From the NCBI GenBank assembly GCA_902492185.1, contig CABUKY010000043.1, forward strand, positions 1-12,581: a DNA stretch of 12,581 nt, in the 5' to 3' direction. How positions within the stretch are numbered: position 1 is the stretch's first letter; the number at the start of each line of letters is the position of its first letter. Below are positions 1-6,871 of this stretch, in pieces. The notes under the pieces are model-generated. The model worked only from the letters and a program-made list of their open reading frames with translations, did no database searches and had not been told where the DNA came from. Made by a program: the position numbers and the translations under genes. This DNA is from an uncultured Collinsella sp. Its GTDB lineage: Bacteria; Actinomycetota; Coriobacteriia; Coriobacteriales; Coriobacteriaceae.

Positions 1-1035
1 GCCCGCTAAGCGAACGTGCATGCCTTCCTGCCAGATGTTGTCGAGCAGCTCGAGCGCCACCGCTACAAAGATGTTCTCATCGTCGGTCGGATGCGTCAGC
101 CGGCGCTGTGCCGTACGCCCGCTGCCATACGAATACTTAAGCTTGAGCGTTACCGTGGCACCCGTCAGCCCCTGACGGCGCAGACGGCGTCCCACTGACT
201 CTCCCAACAGCGCAATCGCCGCTTCGATGTCCCCTCGCTCAGTCAAATCTTTCGCAAAGGTGCGTTCATTGCTGACCGACTTGACCTCGCGCTCTTCATC
301 GAGACTTGTGACTTCGGAGATTTCGAGCCCCAGCGCACGTTGGCGCATGCGTTCGCCGTTGACGCCAAAAATAGAGGCCAAGGTGGATTCCGGTGCGCGT
401 GACAGCTCGCCAAGCGTGTAGATGCGCATGCGGCGCAGCCGTTCCTCGGCCGAGCGTCCGATGCCGCTCATAGCAGATACCGGCAGCGCGGCCAAAAAGC
501 GCTGCTCGGTTCCAGGGCGCACGATGGTCAGCCCAAACGGCTTGTCCCGCTCGCTTGCGATTTTTGCGACCGTCTTGTTGCAGCCCACGCCAATGGAGCA
601 GGTCACCCCCAGCGCTGCCACGCGATCGCTGATGCGCTGCGCAACCAGCAGCGGGTCTTCGGGCGCAAAGCGACCCGGTGTGATATCGATAAAGGCTTCG
701 TCGATGGATACGCGTTCAACGCGCGGGGTCTCGTCGGCGAGAATCGCCATGACCTGCGCGCTCACCTCGTGGTAGCGATCAAAGTGCCCGTGCGTCCAAA
801 TGGCTTGCGGGCACAGGCGCCGCGCCTCGGCCGAGGCCATGGCAGAGTGCACGCCAAAGCGACGCGCCTCATACGAACACGTGGACACGACGCCACGCGA
901 ATCGGCGTCTCCGCCCACGATGAGCGGCTTTCCGCGCCATTCGGGATGATCGAGCATTTCCACGCTCGCAAAAAACGCATCAAGGTCCATCAGGCCCACC
1001 GCCGGACCCGTCCAGGGAGGCGGCGTGACGCCCAT
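1..1035 (-). CDS. dinB: DNA polymerase IV (Y-family translesion polymerase), 3' end beyond window
   Basis: Y-family error-prone polymerase that copies past damaged template bases. The minus frame is open from the ATG at 1035 to the window edge, giving 345 residues; family members are usually about 350-420, so only the C-terminus is missing. The N-terminus reads GLMDLDAFFASVE, with catalytic Asp17 and the FF steric-gate region. The palm motif VSIDEAFIDI carries Asp112 and Glu113. A fingers/thumb section (CNKTVAKIASERDKP, then SGIGRSAEERL) is followed by a little-finger domain that ends at the edge in MHVRLAG. The start at 1035 is preferred because GAGGA lies 5 nt upstream on the minus strand. 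An in-frame ATG at 1074 would add 13 residues but has no Shine-Dalgarno and would place a LexA-like site inside the gene. The gene is divergent from rpsP. Family assignment is firm; dinB rather than another Y-family paralogue is likely. Confidence 0.93.
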   Translation of the reverse strand, partial: MGVTPPPWTGPAVGLMDLDAFFASVEMLDHPEWRGKPLIVGGDADSRGVVSTCSYEARRFGVHSAMASAEARRLCPQAIWTHGHFDRYHEVSAQVMAILADETPRVERVSIDEAFIDITPGRFAPEDPLLVAQRISDRVAALGVTCSIGVGCNKTVAKIASERDKPFGLTIVRPGTEQRFLAALPVSAMSGIGRSAEERLRRMRIYTLGELSRAPESTLASIFGVNGERMRQRALGLEISEVTSLDEEREVKSVSNERTFAKDLTERGDIEAAIALLGESVGRRLRRQGLTGATVTLKLKYSYGSGRTAQRRLTHPTDDENIFVAVALELLDNIWQEGMHVRLAG

Positions 1036-1049
1036 GGCATCCTCATAAC

Positions 1050-1063
1050 CGTATGTATGTTCG
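1050..1063 (-). promoter_or_regulatory. Possible LexA (SOS) operator in front of dinB
   Basis: On the minus strand this reads CGAACATACATACG. The Gram-positive/actinobacterial LexA box is CGAAC-N4-GTTCG. The left half-site is perfect, and the right half ATACG matches GTTCG at three of five positions. The site lies between a TATACT -10 element and the preferred dinB start, where a bound repressor could block transcription. dinB genes are often SOS-controlled. The degenerate right half keeps this tentative. Confidence 0.35.
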
Positions 1064-1080
1064 CGTCTTTCCATGTCATG

Positions 1081-1086
1081 AGTATA
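1081..1086 (-). promoter_or_regulatory. Candidate -10 element for dinB
   Basis: TATACT on the minus strand matches TATAAT at five of six positions. Initiation about 7 nt downstream would fall near 1074, giving a leader of about 39 nt before the start at 1035. The hexamer 17 nt upstream (CGCACC) is not a convincing -35, so the promoter would be weak or activator-dependent. Confidence 0.4.
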
Positions 1087-1190
1087 CCGCGCAGCTCATG
1101 TGGGGTGCGTGTATGTGCTTGCAAATCCCGAATTCTTGTCTAAGATATGGATTTGCCCTCGACTACACCGAAGAAGTTGGTCTCACGGAC

Positions 1191-1219
1191 TTCACCTGCC
1201 CGCGTCGATGGCGTATTAT
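1191..1219 (+). promoter_or_regulatory. Candidate promoter of the rpsP operon
   Basis: TTCACC at 1191-1196 (4/6 to TTGACA) is separated by 17 nt from TATTAT at 1214-1219 (5/6 to TATAAT). Initiation near 1226 would give a leader of about 50 nt before rpsP. A second, weaker pair (TTGCAA at 1119, TAAGAT at 1141) is also present. No transcript data are available. Confidence 0.55.
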
Positions 1220-1241
1220 GTTCAACTGTTTGTTTGTAGTT

Positions 1242-1256
1242 GCAGCCTAAAGCTGC
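1242..1256 (+). other. Small hairpin in the rpsP 5' leader
   Basis: GCAGC-CTAAA-GCTGC forms a perfect 5-bp stem with a 5-nt loop, ending 6 nt before the GGAGGAG ribosome-binding site. It lies in the inferred leader of a ribosomal-protein operon, so a regulatory role is possible, but a stem this short can arise by chance. Confidence 0.3.
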
Positions 1257-1262
1257 TTGGTT

Positions 1263-1269
1263 GGAGGAG
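1263..1269 (+). promoter_or_regulatory. Ribosome-binding site that fixes the rpsP TTG start
   Basis: GGAGGAG with a 6-nt spacer to the TTG at 1276. It selects the TTG that begins the canonical S16 N-terminus over the in-frame TTG at 1240, which would add 12 residues not seen in S16 proteins. Confidence 0.85.
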
Positions 1270-1275
1270 TTTCCT

Positions 1276-1617
1276 TTGGCAGTCAAGATTCGCCTTGCTC
1301 GTCACGGCGCTAAGAAGCGTCCGTACTACCGTGTCGTCGTCGCCGATTCCCGCGCCCCGCGTGACGGTCGTATCATCGAGGAGGTTGGCCGCTACAACCC
1401 GATGACCGCCCCCAAGACCATCAACCTCGACCTCGAGAAGATCGCCGACTGGCAGTCCAAGGGCGCTCAGCTCACTGACGCCGTCGCCGCTCTGGTCAAG
1501 GCCGCCAACGAGGGCGAGAAGACCGAGACCGTCGTCAAGAAGTCCAAGAAGCAGCTCGCCAAAGAGGCCGAGGCCGCTAAGGCTGCCGCTGAGGCCGCTG
1601 AGGGCGCCGAGGAGTAA
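1276..1617 (+). CDS. rpsP: Small ribosomal subunit protein S16
   Basis: Component of the 30S subunit needed for body assembly around 16S rRNA. The N-terminus after the TTG start is (M)AVKIRLARHGAKKRPYYRVVVADSRAPRDGR, followed by IEEVGRYNP, the hallmark of S16. The conserved body ends near QLTDAVAALVKAA (about residue 83). The protein then continues with an Ala/Glu/Lys-rich, probably disordered or helical tail, for 113 residues in total against roughly 80-90 in many bacteria. The TTG start has a strong upstream Shine-Dalgarno. It is the first gene of a tight operon: khpA begins 3 nt after its stop. Identification is certain; the role of the tail is unknown. Confidence 0.98.
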   Translation: MAVKIRLARHGAKKRPYYRVVVADSRAPRDGRIIEEVGRYNPMTAPKTINLDLEKIADWQSKGAQLTDAVAALVKAANEGEKTETVVKKSKKQLAKEAEAAKAAAEAAEGAEE

Positions 1618-1620
1618 ATC

Positions 1621-1905
1621 GTGCCTGAGGTTGACGCTGCACAGCTCGAGGGTGAGGCAATGCTCTCAGATCGCATCGCCGATCTCGTCGAATATCTCGT
1701 TGTTCAGATCGTCGACGACCCGGATTCCGTGAGCCTTGAGGTCATCGATGGTGACGACGCCTCTACGATTGAGGTTTCGGTCGCCGAGGATGACGTCGCT
1801 AAGGTCATCGGCCGTCGTGGCCGTACCATCAAGGCCATTCGCACGCTCGCCCGTGCACTGGCCGCTCGCCTCGACACTGCTGTCGAGGTAGAGGTTCTGG
1901 GCTAG
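1621..1905 (+). CDS. khpA: KH-domain RNA-binding protein KhpA
   Basis: Small single-KH-domain protein of the KhpA family. In other Gram-positives it pairs with KhpB (EloR/Jag) to bind RNA and influence cell division and elongation. The domain includes DRIADLVEYLVVQIVDDPDSV at the N-terminus and the GxxG RNA-contact loop at Gly64-Arg-Arg-Gly67, followed by TIKAIRTL. The GTG at 1621 has GAGGAG upstream with a 6-nt spacer, giving 94 residues. An in-frame ATG at 1660 with GAGGG upstream would give 81 residues, closer to the family's usual length, so both starts are plausible. It lies between rpsP and rimM with gaps of 3 and 4 nt, the standard position for this family. Confidence 0.93.
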   Translation: MPEVDAAQLEGEAMLSDRIADLVEYLVVQIVDDPDSVSLEVIDGDDASTIEVSVAEDDVAKVIGRRGRTIKAIRTLARALAARLDTAVEVEVLG

Positions 1906-1918
1906 GACCTTGAGGTCC
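1905..1918 (+). other. Hairpin presenting the rimM TTG start codon in its loop
   Basis: GGACC-TTGA-GGTCC is a perfect 5-bp stem with a 4-nt loop. The loop holds the TTG start codon of rimM (1910-1912), and the stem begins at the last base of the khpA stop. No well-spaced Shine-Dalgarno precedes it: AGGA is 2 nt away and GAGGT 14 nt away. The arrangement is visible in sequence; a role in coupling rimM translation to khpA is inference. Confidence 0.4.
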
Positions 1919-2431
1919 CAGTACAAAAACATCGCCCGTGTTGTCAAGCCGCACGGAAGGAAGGGGGAGGTCCTCGCGCAGCCGCTGCGGGGGCTTCCTT
2001 CTGTATTAGAGCCTGGTATGCGCGTCGCCCTGACGCCGCCGGCGCTCAAGCGCGACCGCTTTTGCACGGTCGTGTCCGTCACCGATACGGGCGATGGCGA
2101 TCTGGTCTCGTTTGAGGGCATTGACGACTTGACGGCCGCCGAGGGCATCACGGGATGCTACGTGCTGGCAAATCGTGACGATTTTGAGCTCGATTCGCTC
2201 GACGCTGCCTATACCGACCTGATGGGTCGCGAGGTGGTCGACGAGCGCTTCGGTTCGCTCGGTACGATCGTCGAGATCATGTCGACGCCCGCCAACGATG
2301 TTTGGGTTGTCGAGGGTGATCGGTACGGCGAGGTACTGATTCCCGTGATCGAGCAGGTCGTGCTCGATCTTCCCGACACAGGAACAATTTCCGTCCACGT
2401 TATGGACGGCCTGATCGATATGGACAAGTAG
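1910..2431 (+). CDS. rimM: Ribosome maturation factor RimM
   Basis: Binds S19 in the 30S head and assists late 16S rRNA processing and subunit maturation. The N-terminal RimM domain starts YKNIARVVKPHGRKGEVLAQPL (about residues 5-26), and a C-terminal PRC-barrel-like domain includes LMGREVVDERFGSLGTIVEI and VLIPVIEQVVLDLP. Its 173 residues are the usual family length. The start is the TTG at 1910. It has only a weak or poorly spaced ribosome-binding site and lies 4 nt after the khpA stop, so translational coupling is likely. No better in-frame start exists before the conserved YKNIARV segment. trmD follows after 10 nt, the classical rimM-trmD pairing. Confidence 0.96.
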   Translation: MRSQYKNIARVVKPHGRKGEVLAQPLRGLPSVLEPGMRVALTPPALKRDRFCTVVSVTDTGDGDLVSFEGIDDLTAAEGITGCYVLANRDDFELDSLDAAYTDLMGREVVDERFGSLGTIVEIMSTPANDVWVVEGDRYGEVLIPVIEQVVLDLPDTGTISVHVMDGLIDMDK

Positions 2432-2441
2432 GGAGGACAAC

Positions 2442-3200
2442 ATGCTGATCGAGACCCTTTCGGTCTTTCCCGAGATGTTTGAGCCCGTCATGTCCACATC
2501 GATCTTGGGCCGCGCCCGCAAGGCCGGCCTTTTTGATTTTAAGGCGTATAACCTGCGCGACTGGACGCACGACCGCCATCGTACTGTCGATGACGAGCCG
2601 TACGGCGGCGGGCAGGGCATGCTCATGAAGGTCGAGCCTATCGCAGAGGCCATCGAGGCCATTAGCGCAGAGGGTCCCAAGCCCACTGTGGTGTTCTTTA
2701 CCCCCTGTGGCGAGCCTTTTACGCAGCGTGTGGCCGAGCGCCTGCTCAAAAGTGAGCGCCTGCTGTTTGTGTGCAGTCGCTACGAGGGCGTCGACGAGCG
2801 CGCGTATGCGTATGCCGATGAGCGTCTGTCGATCGGCGACTACGTGCTCACGGGCGGCGAGCTTCCCGCTATGGTCGTTGCCGATGCCGTCGTACGCCTG
2901 ATTCCCGGCGCCCTGGGCGACGAGATGAGCAACGTGGACGAGTCGTTCTCGACCGCCGAGGATGGAGGCCTGCTCGAGTACGCGCAGTATACCCGTCCTG
3001 CCGAGTTCAACGGCGAGGGCGTGCCTCCGGTGCTTGTGAGCGGCGATCACGCCAAGGTCGATGCCTGGCACCGCAAGAATGCCATCGAGCGCACCTGTCG
3101 CTGGCGTCCCGACCTGATCGAGACGGCGCGGCTCACGCCCGAGGAGCGTGCGTACGCGCAGGAGATTTTGGACGCTTCGTATTCGCAGAGCGAGGAGTGA
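2442..3200 (+). CDS. trmD: tRNA (guanine-37-N1)-methyltransferase
   Basis: SPOUT-class enzyme that uses S-adenosylmethionine to methylate N1 of G37 in tRNAs reading CNN codons, preventing +1 frameshifting. The 252-residue protein matches the family length. It begins MLIETLSVFPEMFEP and contains DDEPYGGGQGMLMK. It also has the trefoil-knot cofactor segments LFVCSRYEGVDERA and LSIGDYVLTGGELPAMV, followed by PGALGDE. The C-terminal domain includes EYAQYTRPAEFNG and GDHAKVDAWHRK, typical of TrmD. The ATG start follows GGGAGGA. The protein acts as a homodimer in the cytoplasm. lepB starts 2 nt after its stop, whereas rplS usually follows trmD in other bacteria. Confidence 0.98.
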   Translation: MLIETLSVFPEMFEPVMSTSILGRARKAGLFDFKAYNLRDWTHDRHRTVDDEPYGGGQGMLMKVEPIAEAIEAISAEGPKPTVVFFTPCGEPFTQRVAERLLKSERLLFVCSRYEGVDERAYAYADERLSIGDYVLTGGELPAMVVADAVVRLIPGALGDEMSNVDESFSTAEDGGLLEYAQYTRPAEFNGEGVPPVLVSGDHAKVDAWHRKNAIERTCRWRPDLIETARLTPEERAYAQEILDASYSQSEE

Positions 3201-3202
3201 GA

Positions 3203-3766
3203 ATGGTTCCATCGCAGCATTCCGCGTTGAGGGGCGCTTTTGAGTGGATCGTGGTCATCGCGCTCGCGCTCGCGGCCACCTTCTTGATTCGCTCGTTTGT
3301 GGTCGAGCCCTTTGTGGTGCCCACCGGCTCCATGGAGTCCACGATCGAGATTGGCGACCAGATCCTGGCACAAAAGGTGAGCCTCGAGCTCGGTCAGCCC
3401 GTCAAGCAGGGCGATATCGTGGTGTTTCACAACCCCGATGGCACCTCCGAGCATGATGTTCTTGTCAAGCGTGTTATTGCCACGGCCGGCCAGACGGTCG
3501 ACCTGCAGGATGGCAAGGTGGTCGTTGACGGCCAAGCGCTCGACGAGGACTATACGACGGGCATGAGCTGGCCGCTTTCGGTCCAAGCGCCTGGCGCTCA
3601 GGTAAGCTATCCCTACACGGTTCCCGACGGGTGCGTGTGGGTGATGGGCGACAACCGCGAAAACTCTGCCGACTCACGCTACTTTGGTCCCGTCGATCGC
3701 TCTGATTTGATCGCTGTGGCGCTTGTGCGCTACTGGCCGCTCAACCGCATCGGCGCTATCGACTAA
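3203..3766 (+). CDS. lepB: Type I signal peptidase
   Basis: Membrane serine protease that removes signal peptides from exported proteins after translocation. One N-terminal membrane segment (about residues 14-33, IVVIALALAATFLIRSF) is followed by an extracytoplasmic catalytic domain. The nucleophile is Ser43 in VPTGSMESTI, the general base Lys89 in VLVKRVIA, and the GDNR box appears as MGDNRENSADSRYFGPV. The 187-residue length and single membrane helix match the short Gram-positive SipS-like type. The ATG at 3203 has GAGGAG (3192-3197) 5 nt upstream; a GTG at 3197 is in frame but lies inside that site. No terminator is visible after the gene, so transcription may continue into glyQ. Confidence 0.97.
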   Translation: MVPSQHSALRGAFEWIVVIALALAATFLIRSFVVEPFVVPTGSMESTIEIGDQILAQKVSLELGQPVKQGDIVVFHNPDGTSEHDVLVKRVIATAGQTVDLQDGKVVVDGQALDEDYTTGMSWPLSVQAPGAQVSYPYTVPDGCVWVMGDNRENSADSRYFGPVDRSDLIAVALVRYWPLNRIGAID

Positions 3767-3773
3767 AAACCGC

Positions 3774-3779
3774 TATAGT
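3774..3779 (+). promoter_or_regulatory. Possible -10 element upstream of glyQ
   Basis: TATAGT (5/6 to TATAAT) lies 8 nt after the lepB stop and 46 nt before glyQ. No acceptable -35 hexamer sits 16-18 nt upstream. It would give glyQ a transcript start near 3786. The 59-nt gap is too short for a T-box riboswitch, which controls glyQS in many other Gram-positives. Confidence 0.3.
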
Positions 3780-3825
3780 ACAGTACCTAACCGTGTAATC
3801 GTTTCGACGAGGGGATATTAGAGGC

Positions 3826-4737
3826 ATGAACGCTTCATCGCTTTCCTTCCAAGACATCATCCTGCGCCTCCAGCAGTACTGGGGCGAGCAGGGCTGCGTC
3901 ATTATGCAGCCCTACGACTCCGAGGTCGGTGCCGGTACCTTCCATACCGCGACCACGCTGCGCTCGCTCGGTCCCGCCGAGTGGCGCACCTGCTATGCGC
4001 AGCCCTGCCGCCGTCCCGCCGACGGCCGCTACGGCGAGAACCCCAACCGCATGCAGCACTACTATCAGTTCCAGGTGCTCATCAAGCCTTCTCCGGTCAA
4101 CGCCCAGGAGCTCTACCTGGGTTCGCTGGCCGCCATTGGCCTGGACCCCAACGACCATGACGTCCGCTTTGTCGAGGACGACTGGGAGAGCCCGACGCTC
4201 GGCGCCTGGGGCCTTGGCTGGGAGGTCTGGCTCAATGGCATGGAGGTCACGCAGTTTACGTACTTCCAGCAGGTGGGCGGCATCGAGGTCGACCCCGTGC
4301 CCGTCGAGATCACCTACGGCCTGGAGCGTATCGCCATGTACGCCCAGGGCGTTAACTCGGTCTACGACCTGGTGTGGAGCTACCTGCCCGACGGCACGCC
4401 CATGACCTATGGCGACGTGTTCCTCGAGAACGAGCGCGAGTTCAGTGCCTATAACTTTGAGGTCGCCAACGTCGAGATGATGCGTCAGAAGTTTGACGAC
4501 TACGAGGCCGAGTGCCATTCCTGCCTGGAGCGCAAGCTGCCGCTGCCGGCATATGACTGCGTCATGAAGTGCAGCCACGCTTTCAACCTGCTCGATGCTC
4601 GCGGCGCCCTGTCCGCGGTCGAGCGTGCCAACTACATCCTGCGCGTCCGCGCCGTCGCCAAGGCGTGCTGCGAGGCCTACATGGCCGAGGTCGCCGGAGT
4701 CAACGAGAATGCCGATCAGGAAGGCGAGGTGGCGTAA
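3826..4737 (+). CDS. glyQ: Glycyl-tRNA synthetase alpha subunit
   Basis: Class II aminoacyl-tRNA synthetase subunit that carries the ATP/glycine active site of the alpha2beta2 bacterial enzyme. The protein begins with SFQDIILRLQQYWGEQGCVIMQPYD. It contains the hallmark GAGTFHTATTLRSLGP and the class II motif 2 region WRTCYAQPCRRPADGRYGENPNR, then YYQFQVLIKPSP. Later come WEVWLNGMEVTQFTYFQQ and ITYGLERIAMYAQ (motif 3-like). At 303 residues it is full length. The ATG follows GAGGGG with a rather long 11-nt spacer; AGAGG is only 1 nt from the ATG. It is followed immediately by glyS (3-nt gap), so both subunits are made from one message. Confidence 0.98.
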   Translation: MNASSLSFQDIILRLQQYWGEQGCVIMQPYDSEVGAGTFHTATTLRSLGPAEWRTCYAQPCRRPADGRYGENPNRMQHYYQFQVLIKPSPVNAQELYLGSLAAIGLDPNDHDVRFVEDDWESPTLGAWGLGWEVWLNGMEVTQFTYFQQVGGIEVDPVPVEITYGLERIAMYAQGVNSVYDLVWSYLPDGTPMTYGDVFLENEREFSAYNFEVANVEMMRQKFDDYEAECHSCLERKLPLPAYDCVMKCSHAFNLLDARGALSAVERANYILRVRAVAKACCEAYMAEVAGVNENADQEGEVA

Positions 4738-4740
4738 GCC

Positions 4741-6837
4741 ATGGCAGACGCTAAGGATTTCCTGTTTGAGATCGGTACGGAAGAAATGCCCTCCGCACCG
4801 CTGAACAATGCCGTCAAGCAGCTTGGCACCATGATCGCCAAGGGTCTCGACGAGGCCGGTCTGGCCCACGGCGAGGTCCGTGTGATCTCGAGCCCGCGCC
4901 GCCTGGCTGCGCTCGTTGCCGACGTCGCCACCGCGACCGACGAGGTTCACGAGGTCAAGCGCGGCCCCGCGGCCAACATCGCCTTCGATGCCGATGGTAA
5001 CGCCACCAAGGCCGCCCAGGGCTTCGCCCGCAAGTGCGGTGTGGCTGCCGAGGATCTGGTTCGTCGCGAGGACACCGACGGCCGTGAGTACGTCTTTGCC
5101 GAGAAGAACATCCCTTCCGCCCCGGCCACCCCGATCCTGACGGCCCTGTGCGAGAAGACTATCGCTGGCCTGCAGTGGCCCAACTACCGCTCTCAGCGCT
5201 GGGGTCACGAGCATGCGACCTTTGTTCGTCCGGTCCGCTGGATCTGCTGCCTTCTGGGCGAGGACGTTGTGCCCGTGTCGTTTGCCGACGTGACGAGTGG
5301 CAACACCACGCGTGGTCATCGCGTGCTTGGCCCCGGTGACCATGTGGTCGCCAGCCCCGCCGTCTACGAGCAGGTGCTCGAGGACGCCGGCGTGCTTTCT
5401 GCCGAGCGCCGTCGCGAGGCCATCCTTGCCGGTATCGCCGAGGTCGAGGCTGCCCGTCCCGGCTGCCATGTCGATACGCCCAAGAAGGTCTTTGAGGAGG
5501 TCATCAACCTCTGCGAGTGGCCGACGGTGCTCGTCGGGACCTTCGATGAGGAGTTCCTCAAGGTCCCGCACGAGATCATCTGCGAGTCCATGCTCACCAA
5601 CCAGCGCTACTTCCCGATCTATGACGGCGAGGGCAAGCTCACGCGTGAGTTCGTGGTCGTCTCCAACAGCAAGCCCGAGAACGCCGAGCGCGTGATCGAC
5701 GGCAACGAGCGCGTTGTGCGTGCCCGTCTGGATGATGCCAAGTTCTTCTACGAGGAGGACCTGAAGATCTCCCTCGACGAGTTCCGCGAGCGTCTGGCCA
5801 AGGTCGCCTTCCAGGAGAAGCTCGGTAGCGTGCTCGCCAAGTCCGAGCGCATCGAGCAGCTCGCGCTCGCTATTGCCCGTGAGGCACACCTGGGTGCTCA
5901 CCTGGCAGCCGATGCCGCTCGCGCCGCGCACCTGTGCAAGGCCGACTTGGTATCCAACGCCGTCGTCGAGTTCACGAGCCAGCAGGGCGTGATGGGCGGT
6001 TACTACGCCACCGCGATGGGGGAGAACGACGAGGTCGCCCACGCCATTCGCGATCATTATCGTCCTCGCTTTGCCGGTGACGAGCTGCCCGAGGGCACCG
6101 CTGGCTGCATCGTGGCCTGCGCCGACAAGCTCGATACCATCGCCGGTATCTTTGCCATTGGCGAGCCCCCGACCGGCTCCTCCGATCCCTACGCGCTGCG
6201 TCGTGCCGCTATCGGCATCATCAACATCCTGCGCGACCGTCTGCCGATCGACCCCACATCGCTCATCGACTTCGCCCTCGAGCTCTATAGCGAGCAGGGC
6301 ATTGAGTTCGACGCCGCCGAGGTCGCCCAGCAGGTTCGCGACTTCTTCCATGGCCGCCTGGTGAGCATGGCCCGCGACGAAAAGATCCCGGCCGATACCG
6401 TTGCCGCCGTCTCTGCGGTGCACATCATCGCCCCGTCCGTCTTCTTCGCCCGCTGCGCCGCCCTCGACAAGGCCCGCAAGAACGATGTCGAGACCTTTGA
6501 CAACCTGGCTACGGCCTATGCCCGTGCCGCGCATATCTCCAAGCCCGAGCTGGGCGCGGAGTACGACCGCAGCCTGATGGGCGAGGCCGAGCTCGCGCTT
6601 GCCGATGCTTCCGAGGCTGCTCAGACTGCTGTCGATGCTGCCCTTGCTGCCGAGGACTACCCGGCCGCATTTGCCGCCCTCGCCGCCATGCGCGCGCCCA
6701 TCGACCGTTTCTTCGATGAGGTTATGGTCATGGACGAGGACGAGCAGCTCCGCGATAATCGCCTTAAGCTGCTCAACCGCTTCGAGGCCGTTTTCTCCGG
6801 CATTGCCAACATCGGTGAGCTTGCCCGCAAAAAGTAA
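4741..6837 (+). CDS. glyS: Glycyl-tRNA synthetase beta subunit
   Basis: Beta subunit of the heterotetrameric bacterial GlyRS; it binds tRNA-Gly and supports charging together with GlyQ. The start DFLFEIGTEEMPSAPL is the standard N-terminus. Family blocks follow in order: VRVISSPRRLAALV, KRGPAANIAFDADG, WGHEHATFVRPVRWICCLL, and ESMLTNQRYFPIYDGEGKL. Then come FQEKLGSVLAKSERIEQLA, CKADLVSNAVVEF, and GEPPTGSSDPYALRRAA (the HD-like and central region). The C-terminal anticodon-binding-like segment reads FFDEVMVMDEDEQLRDNRLKLLNRF. Its 698 residues match the family's roughly 690. GAGGTGG lies 8 nt before the ATG. The gene for the PPDK regulator follows after 34 nt with no terminator between. Confidence 0.98.
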   Translation: MADAKDFLFEIGTEEMPSAPLNNAVKQLGTMIAKGLDEAGLAHGEVRVISSPRRLAALVADVATATDEVHEVKRGPAANIAFDADGNATKAAQGFARKCGVAAEDLVRREDTDGREYVFAEKNIPSAPATPILTALCEKTIAGLQWPNYRSQRWGHEHATFVRPVRWICCLLGEDVVPVSFADVTSGNTTRGHRVLGPGDHVVASPAVYEQVLEDAGVLSAERRREAILAGIAEVEAARPGCHVDTPKKVFEEVINLCEWPTVLVGTFDEEFLKVPHEIICESMLTNQRYFPIYDGEGKLTREFVVVSNSKPENAERVIDGNERVVRARLDDAKFFYEEDLKISLDEFRERLAKVAFQEKLGSVLAKSERIEQLALAIAREAHLGAHLAADAARAAHLCKADLVSNAVVEFTSQQGVMGGYYATAMGENDEVAHAIRDHYRPRFAGDELPEGTAGCIVACADKLDTIAGIFAIGEPPTGSSDPYALRRAAIGIINILRDRLPIDPTSLIDFALELYSEQGIEFDAAEVAQQVRDFFHGRLVSMARDEKIPADTVAAVSAVHIIAPSVFFARCAALDKARKNDVETFDNLATAYARAAHISKPELGAEYDRSLMGEAELALADASEAAQTAVDAALAAEDYPAAFAALAAMRAPIDRFFDEVMVMDEDEQLRDNRLKLLNRFEAVFSGIANIGELARKK

Positions 6838-6844
6838 GCCAGCC

Positions 6845-6858
6845 TGCGCGTAAGCGCA
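6845..6858 (+). other. GTAA-tetraloop hairpin upstream of the PPDK-regulator gene (copy 1)
   Basis: TGCGC-GTAA-GCGCA is a perfect 5-bp stem with a GNRA-type loop, ending 2 nt before the AGGAG ribosome-binding site (6861-6865). It is followed by AAAAGGAG rather than a T-tract, so it is not a terminator. A copy differing at one base, with pairing retained, precedes ppdK at 7958-7971. Confidence 0.5.
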
Positions 6859-6871
6859 AAAGGAGCCCCGC

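Noticed and set aside
769..1250. Plus-strand frames opposite the start of dinB and across the dinB-rpsP gap
   Set aside because: No ribosome-binding site or recognisable motif; they overlap the conserved dinB N-terminus or the rpsP promoter region.
2006..3212. Long minus-strand frames opposite rimM and trmD
   Set aside because: Same codon-bias shadow effect; they overlap well-identified genes and show no family motif.
3767..3825. Possible T-box riboswitch in front of glyQS
   Set aside because: Only 59 nt separate lepB and glyQ; there is no room for the T-box stem I, specifier and antiterminator.
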